This document shows, in pieces, positions 59,763 through 64,000 of a stretch of DNA of 64,000 bases. The DNA comes from Candidatus Hydrogenedentota bacterium. Lineage in GTDB: Bacteria > Hydrogenedentota > Hydrogenedentia > Hydrogenedentales > JAEUWI01. The notes under the pieces were generated by a model. That model saw nothing but the letters and a program-made list of their open reading frames with translations. It had not been told where the DNA came from and searched no databases. The DNA is taken from the NCBI GenBank assembly GCA_016182605.1, contig JACPGE010000008.1, positions 99,014-163,013 on the forward strand. The letters are read 5' to 3'. The position numbers and the translations under genes were made by a program. How positions within the stretch are numbered: position 1 is the stretch's first letter; every line of letters begins with the position of its first letter.

Positions 59763-60547
59763 TGGAAATCTGGGATGGCCACTGCCACCTCTCCGGGTAC
59801 GCCGGCACGCCCGACGAGCGCGTGGGAAAGCTGGTCGCGCTGGCGGATCGCATGGGCGTGGACCGGCTCTGCATCTTCATGGGCGCCAACTTCCACTACG
59901 ATCCCACACCGGAAGAAATGCGCGCGGCCAACGACGAGGTGCTCGACGGCCTGCGGAACTGGCACCACCACGCTTTCGGCTTTGTCTATCTCAATCCTAA
60001 TCACCTCGACGCGAGCCTCGCCGAGTTTGCCCGGTGTGTGGAGCAGGGTCCCATGGTCGCGATCAAACTGTGGGTTGCACAGCATTGCGATTCGCCGGAT
60101 GTGGATGCGATTGTGACGCGTGCCGCAGCCGCGAAGGCGCCCATCTTTCAACACACCTGGCAGAAGATCACGGGCAACCTGCCCGGCGAATCCACCGCGG
60201 AAGAACTGGCCCGCCTGGCCGCGCGCCATCCGGAGGCCACCTTTATTTGCGGCCACGCGGGCGGCGACTGGGAGAACGGCATACGGGCCATTCGTCCACA
60301 CGCCAACGTCTACGCGGACCTCGGCGGCGGCGATCCCACGGCGGGCTTCACGGAGATGGCCGTGCGCGAACTGGGCGCGGAGCGCGTGATCTTTGGCAGC
60401 GACATTCCGGGACGCAGCTATGCCTCCCAATTGGCGAAGGTGTATGGCGCGCAGATCACGGAAGAGGCAAAGCGTCTCATCTTCAGCGAAAACCTCAAGC
60501 GCCTCTTGACTCCCATCTTGAAACTGAAGGGTGTGCCCGTCTACTGA
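59762..60547 (+). CDS. Amidohydrolase family protein (TIM-barrel metal-dependent hydrolase)
   Basis: [15 protein letters not shown]...AKAPIFQHTW...ATFICGHAGGDWE...RVIFGSDIPGRSY. TGATG overlap with the upstream gene. Confidence 0.85.
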   Translation: MEIWDGHCHLSGYAGTPDERVGKLVALADRMGVDRLCIFMGANFHYDPTPEEMRAANDEVLDGLRNWHHHAFGFVYLNPNHLDASLAEFARCVEQGPMVAIKLWVAQHCDSPDVDAIVTRAAAAKAPIFQHTWQKITGNLPGESTAEELARLAARHPEATFICGHAGGDWENGIRAIRPHANVYADLGGGDPTAGFTEMAVRELGAERVIFGSDIPGRSYASQLAKVYGAQITEEAKRLIFSENLKRLLTPILKLKGVPVY

Positions 60548-60551
60548 CAGG

Positions 60552-61340
60552 ATGAATCGAGTGACCCAGGAACTCATCGATACCAATGTCTACATCGGCC
60601 CTTGGCCCACACGTCGCGTGCCGGGCGACGATTCCGCCGCGCTGACGGAAATGCTGCGCGGCCACGGCGTGACCCAGGCGTGGGCGGGCAGCTTTGATTC
60701 GCTCCTGCACAAGGACATCGCCGGGGTGAACGCACGCCTGGCGCAGGCCTGTGCCGCCTCGGGCGGCCTCCTCGTGCCCTTCGGCGCGATCAACCCCGCG
60801 CTGCCCCAGTGGGAAGACGACGTGCGGCGTTGCGCGGAGGAGCACCGCATGCCCGGCATCCGGCTCCATCCCAACTACCACGGTTACGCGCTCGACGATC
60901 CCCGCTTCACCGCCCTGCTGCAGGCCGCGGCCGATCGCAAGCTCCTCGTGCAGATCGCCATCACGATGGAGGATGAACGCATGATGCACCCGCTGATGCA
61001 GGTGCCCCACGTGGATGTGCTGCCCCTGCCGGATCTTCTCGCGGTCCATCCCGGATTGCGCGTGGTGCTCCTGAACGCCTTCCGTGGCGTGCCCATGCCC
61101 CTCGTCCAGCGGCTTGCGGAAACGAAACAGGTGTGCTTCGATTTGGCATGGCTCGAGGGCGCTGCCGGACTCGAGGTGCTCAAGAAACAGATCCCCCTGG
61201 AACGGGTGCTCTTCGGTTCTTACGCGCCCCTGTTTTATTTCGCCTCGTCCTGGCTTAAACTGGCGGAGTCGCCGTTGAGCGAAACGGAACGGGCGGCGTT
61301 GATGTGCAACAACGCGGCAGGCCTCTTGGCCGCCCCATAA
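60552..61340 (+). CDS. Amidohydrolase family protein, second copy
   Basis: ELIDTNVYIGPWPTRR...MPGIRLHPNYHGYALDDPRF...RVLFGSYAPLFYFASSWLKL. Confidence 0.8.
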   Translation: MNRVTQELIDTNVYIGPWPTRRVPGDDSAALTEMLRGHGVTQAWAGSFDSLLHKDIAGVNARLAQACAASGGLLVPFGAINPALPQWEDDVRRCAEEHRMPGIRLHPNYHGYALDDPRFTALLQAAADRKLLVQIAITMEDERMMHPLMQVPHVDVLPLPDLLAVHPGLRVVLLNAFRGVPMPLVQRLAETKQVCFDLAWLEGAAGLEVLKKQIPLERVLFGSYAPLFYFASSWLKLAESPLSETERAALMCNNAAGLLAAP

Positions 61341-61358
61341 CGAAAAGGAATTTCAGGC

Positions 61359-62678
61359 ATGGGCCCGAACGGAAACATGGATCGCCGGCGTTTTCTTTCC
61401 AGCACCGCGGGCTTGGGCCTGGCAGGGCTTGCCGCGGCGCAGACCGGCCACGGGCAGGAACCCGCCAAGCTCGCCATCAATGGCGGCGAGAAGGCGGTGA
61501 CCCTTTCCAGCAAGCAACCGCCACGCTTCGGCGAACCGGAAAAGGTGCAGCTCGACGCCATGATCCAACAGGACACGCTCTTCTACTGGAAGGGACCGCA
61601 GACCACGGCGTTTACCGAACGCTTCCAGCAAATCGGCGGCCACACGCATGTCATGACCTGCTCATCGGGCACGGCGGCCCTGCACATCGCCGTGGGCGCC
61701 GCGGGCATCGGGCCGGGCGACGAGGTGATCACCGCGCCCATCACGGACGTGGGCACCATTATCGGCGTCATCTACCAGCAGGGCGTGCCCGTCTTCGCGG
61801 ATTTGGGCGCGGGCACCTACAACCTCGATCCCGCCGGCGTGGAGCGCCGCATCACCCCGAAAACGAAGGCCATTATCGCGGTGCACCTCGGCGGCAACCC
61901 CTGTGACATGGACGCGCTGCGGAAGATTGCCGATGCCCACGGGCTCATCCTCATTGAGGACTGTGCCCAGGCCTGGGGGGCGCAATACCGCGGCCGGCCC
62001 ATCGGCACCGTGGGCGACATCGCGTGCTGGTCGCTGCAAAACTCCAAGCACATTACCTGCGGCGACGGCGGCGTGGTGGCTTCCAACCACGAAAGCTTCG
62101 GACCGAAGATCCAGCAATACGGGGACAAGGGTTTCAACCGCATCAGCGGGGTCTTCGAATCCTTCTCCACGAACTACCGCATGAGCGAGACCCAGGCCGC
62201 CGTGGCCGCGGGGCAACTGACGCGCCTGGAGGGCATCGTGGCGGCACGTGCACGGCTCGGCAACCTGCTCACGGAAAAGATCGCGGGCGCGCCCGGCATC
62301 ACGCCGCATGAAGTGCACCCCGAAGACCGCTGCGTCTACTGGTTCTACATGTTGCGCGTTGATTCCACGAAACTGAAGTGCAGCCGTGACGAGTTCCACA
62401 AAGCCCTCAGCGCCGAAGGCGTTGGCTGCAGCCCCGGCTACATCCCCACCACGGTGCACAAGAGCCCGGTCTTCCAGAACCATGCGTTCTTCAACGGACC
62501 CTGGCCCGTGAAACTCGCGGGACTCACGGATATGGACTACACGAAGCAGGAGACTCCCGAGGCCGAAGCCATTCTCAAAACCAGCGTCCGCGTCGTCATC
62601 ACCGAGTCCATGCCGGAAGAGCAGATCCTGCAAACGGCGGAGGCGATAAGGAAAGTTGCAGCCTACTACTCCGTGTAG
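61359..62678 (+). CDS. DegT/DnrJ/EryC1/StrS-family PLP aminotransferase with Tat-like signal
   Basis: DRRRFLSSTAGLGLAGLAAAQTGHG; AINGGEKAVT; CSSGTAALHIAVGAAGIGPGDEVI; Lys context WSLQNSKHITCGDGGVV. Confidence 0.9.
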   Translation: MGPNGNMDRRRFLSSTAGLGLAGLAAAQTGHGQEPAKLAINGGEKAVTLSSKQPPRFGEPEKVQLDAMIQQDTLFYWKGPQTTAFTERFQQIGGHTHVMTCSSGTAALHIAVGAAGIGPGDEVITAPITDVGTIIGVIYQQGVPVFADLGAGTYNLDPAGVERRITPKTKAIIAVHLGGNPCDMDALRKIADAHGLILIEDCAQAWGAQYRGRPIGTVGDIACWSLQNSKHITCGDGGVVASNHESFGPKIQQYGDKGFNRISGVFESFSTNYRMSETQAAVAAGQLTRLEGIVAARARLGNLLTEKIAGAPGITPHEVHPEDRCVYWFYMLRVDSTKLKCSRDEFHKALSAEGVGCSPGYIPTTVHKSPVFQNHAFFNGPWPVKLAGLTDMDYTKQETPEAEAILKTSVRVVITESMPEEQILQTAEAIRKVAAYYSV

Positions 62679-62689
62679 AGTATGCCTGC

Positions 62690-62699
62690 ATTCCCACGG
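62690..62699. repeat. Half REP-like element (attcccacgg)
   Basis: Left arm only, within the gtatgc..attcccacgg context shared with 58375-58390. Confidence 0.4.
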
Positions 62700-62736
62700 G
62701 GAGAATGAAATGGCGGGGCGATGCTTGGCGCGCCGT

Positions 62737-63135
62737 TTATTTTGGATCCGTGGACTCCCCCACGTCCGGCAACAGATCCTTCAATTTCGCGAAGGCTTCA
62801 AAGCCCAGCCCGCCGCTGCTGCTGTTGGCCGGGGCTTCCGCCTCGTTCGCCAGCGCGTCCACATCGTGGTGTTCGCGGTCGTGGCAGGCGCGGCAGAGCA
62901 ACTCCCAGTGGCTGCCGGCGGGCGGGTTGTTGTTGTGGTCGTTGTCCTTGTGGTGGACGGTCAACTCGCTGATTCGCGCGCCGGTGAACTCGCGGCCGCA
63001 GCGCCCGCAGAGGTGGGGAAAGAGCCGCAGGGCCCGTTCGCGGTAGCCCTGCTCCCGGCCCGCCTTGCTCTTGAGCGCGTCGGCCAGCACTTGGGCGCGT
63101 TTTTCCGGGTCGACGGACTGTTTACGCAGACGCAT
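62737..63135 (-). CDS. HNH endonuclease (YajD-like)
   Basis: HLCGRCGREFTGARISELTVHHKDNDHNNNPPAGSHWELLCRACHDREHHDV. Start MRLRKQ at 63135. Confidence 0.9.
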   Translation of the reverse strand: MRLRKQSVDPEKRAQVLADALKSKAGREQGYRERALRLFPHLCGRCGREFTGARISELTVHHKDNDHNNNPPAGSHWELLCRACHDREHHDVDALANEAEAPANSSSGGLGFEAFAKLKDLLPDVGESTDPK

Positions 63136-63241
63136 TCCTTTTCCCTCATGATGCCGGTATGGTTTCGGGTAAGCGTCCCTTTGGACAGGTGCACCCCCTC
63201 CCATTTGGAAGATGGAACCGAAAAAACGTCCAAGCGCGCCC

Positions 63242-63265
63242 GTTCCCACGGTCCTCCGTGGGAAC
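63242..63265. repeat. REP-like palindrome copy (gttcccacgg-tcct-ccgtgggaac), perfect arms
   Basis: 10-bp perfect inverted repeat with a 4-nt loop. Confidence 0.8.
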
Positions 63266-63566
63266 GGGAATTCCTTTCGGGACTTTTACCGGCCTCATCT
63301 CGGAAATGGAGGCAACGCAGGCCAAGATACTGTTTTTGCACTCAGCTTGGCAAGATTGCCCTTGCCGGATGGGCGGCTTCGCGGTAGACTTAATAGGGTG
63401 GTGCCTTTGGGAAACGGGTGTTTCCTGAAACACGACTTGGCGCCACGGAAAATACACGGGTTCCACAATGTGGGCTTCGAGGCGGCGCCCAAGACGCTGT
63501 CGCCCGGTGTGCGCCAGCACACCGCCCGATACGGTTCCGCCGCTCCTCCGCCCAGGAGGTTTGACT

Positions 63567-63770
63567 GTGACCAAACACAAAGCTCCCTCCACCCAGCAGG
63601 TCAAGCGGCGCCGCCGTGCCGAAGGCGCCGAAGGCCGCAGCCTGCTTCCGTCCGGCATTGCCGGGGGCCAGGGGATCGTCCCCTCCCCCGCCATGGCCGC
63701 TTCGGGCCGCCGTGCTGCGGGTGGCCACCGGAAGGATCGTCAGATCCAGCACATACCGCGCAAGGGCTAA
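63567..63770 (+). CDS. Small basic hypothetical protein
   Basis: GTG start 8-9 nt after AGGAGG; VTKHKAPSTQQVKRRRRAEGAEGR...HRKDRQIQHIPRKG. Confidence 0.45.
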   Translation: MTKHKAPSTQQVKRRRRAEGAEGRSLLPSGIAGGQGIVPSPAMAASGRRAAGGHRKDRQIQHIPRKG

Positions 63771-63780
63771 CACATGAAAA

Positions 63781-63814
63781 CGCGTCGTGAGAAGGGCTTT
63801 CCTTTCACGACGCG
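63781..63814 (+). terminator. Strong hairpin downstream of the small ORF (terminator-like, no clear T-tract)
   Basis: cgcgtcgtga (63781-63790)/tcacgacgcg (63805-63814) exact 10-bp stem, plus inner aagg/cctt. Confidence 0.5.
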
Positions 63815-64000
63815 CTGAGGGCTGTTGCCCGTCAACCGGCCGTGGTGCGGCCGGGCGGCGGGCTTAGGGGTCGTGACAAAACAAGTCGATCATTTTGGCG
63901 GTGTGTTTGCATGGATAGTGTAGTTCCATTCACCGTGAAATTCGTGTGGGTGGATGTTGATTTCTGCCATCTCCGCGTTACTTACCTTCCTGGCTTTCTC

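Noticed and set aside
1-64000. CRISPR array
   Set aside because: No regularly spaced direct repeats of 25-40 bp were seen on reading; the only clear repeats are the surE 3'-end pair and short palindromes.

Overview
This is a GC-rich bacterial chromosomal window. Lineage is inferred only from gene content (Tat/lipoprotein secretome, DUF1080, sulfatase, Gfo/Idh/MocA), which suggests a Hydrogenedentota/Planctomycetes-like organism; I could not verify this. It is mostly housekeeping and catabolic genes: guaA/guaB, a YebC-family gene plus ruvC, surE, pilT, an ECF sigma/anti-sigma pair, an exopolysaccharide cluster, fdhD plus an FdhF/YdeP-like molybdoenzyme, tRNA-Leu(CAG), a complete nine-gene V/A-type ATPase operon in the order G-I-K-E-C-F-A-B-D, and a secreted propeller/nitrilase/amidohydrolase/DegT cluster. 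Three places look accessory. (1) At the left edge, an IS transposase remnant is followed by a translationally coupled pair of P-loop ATPases, preceded by a perfect 21-bp inverted repeat that overlaps a consensus-like promoter. (2) A lower-GC insert of about 2.2 kb carries one ORF with a HEPN-like RNGIAH motif; it is bracketed by ~97-bp direct repeats that duplicate the 3' end of surE (17 codons plus stop, differing only synonymously). (3) A dispersed palindromic REP-like repeat (GTTCCCACGG-TCCT-CCGTGGGAAC) occurs at several intergenic sites. All functional calls come from reading the translated ORFs for motifs; no database search was run.
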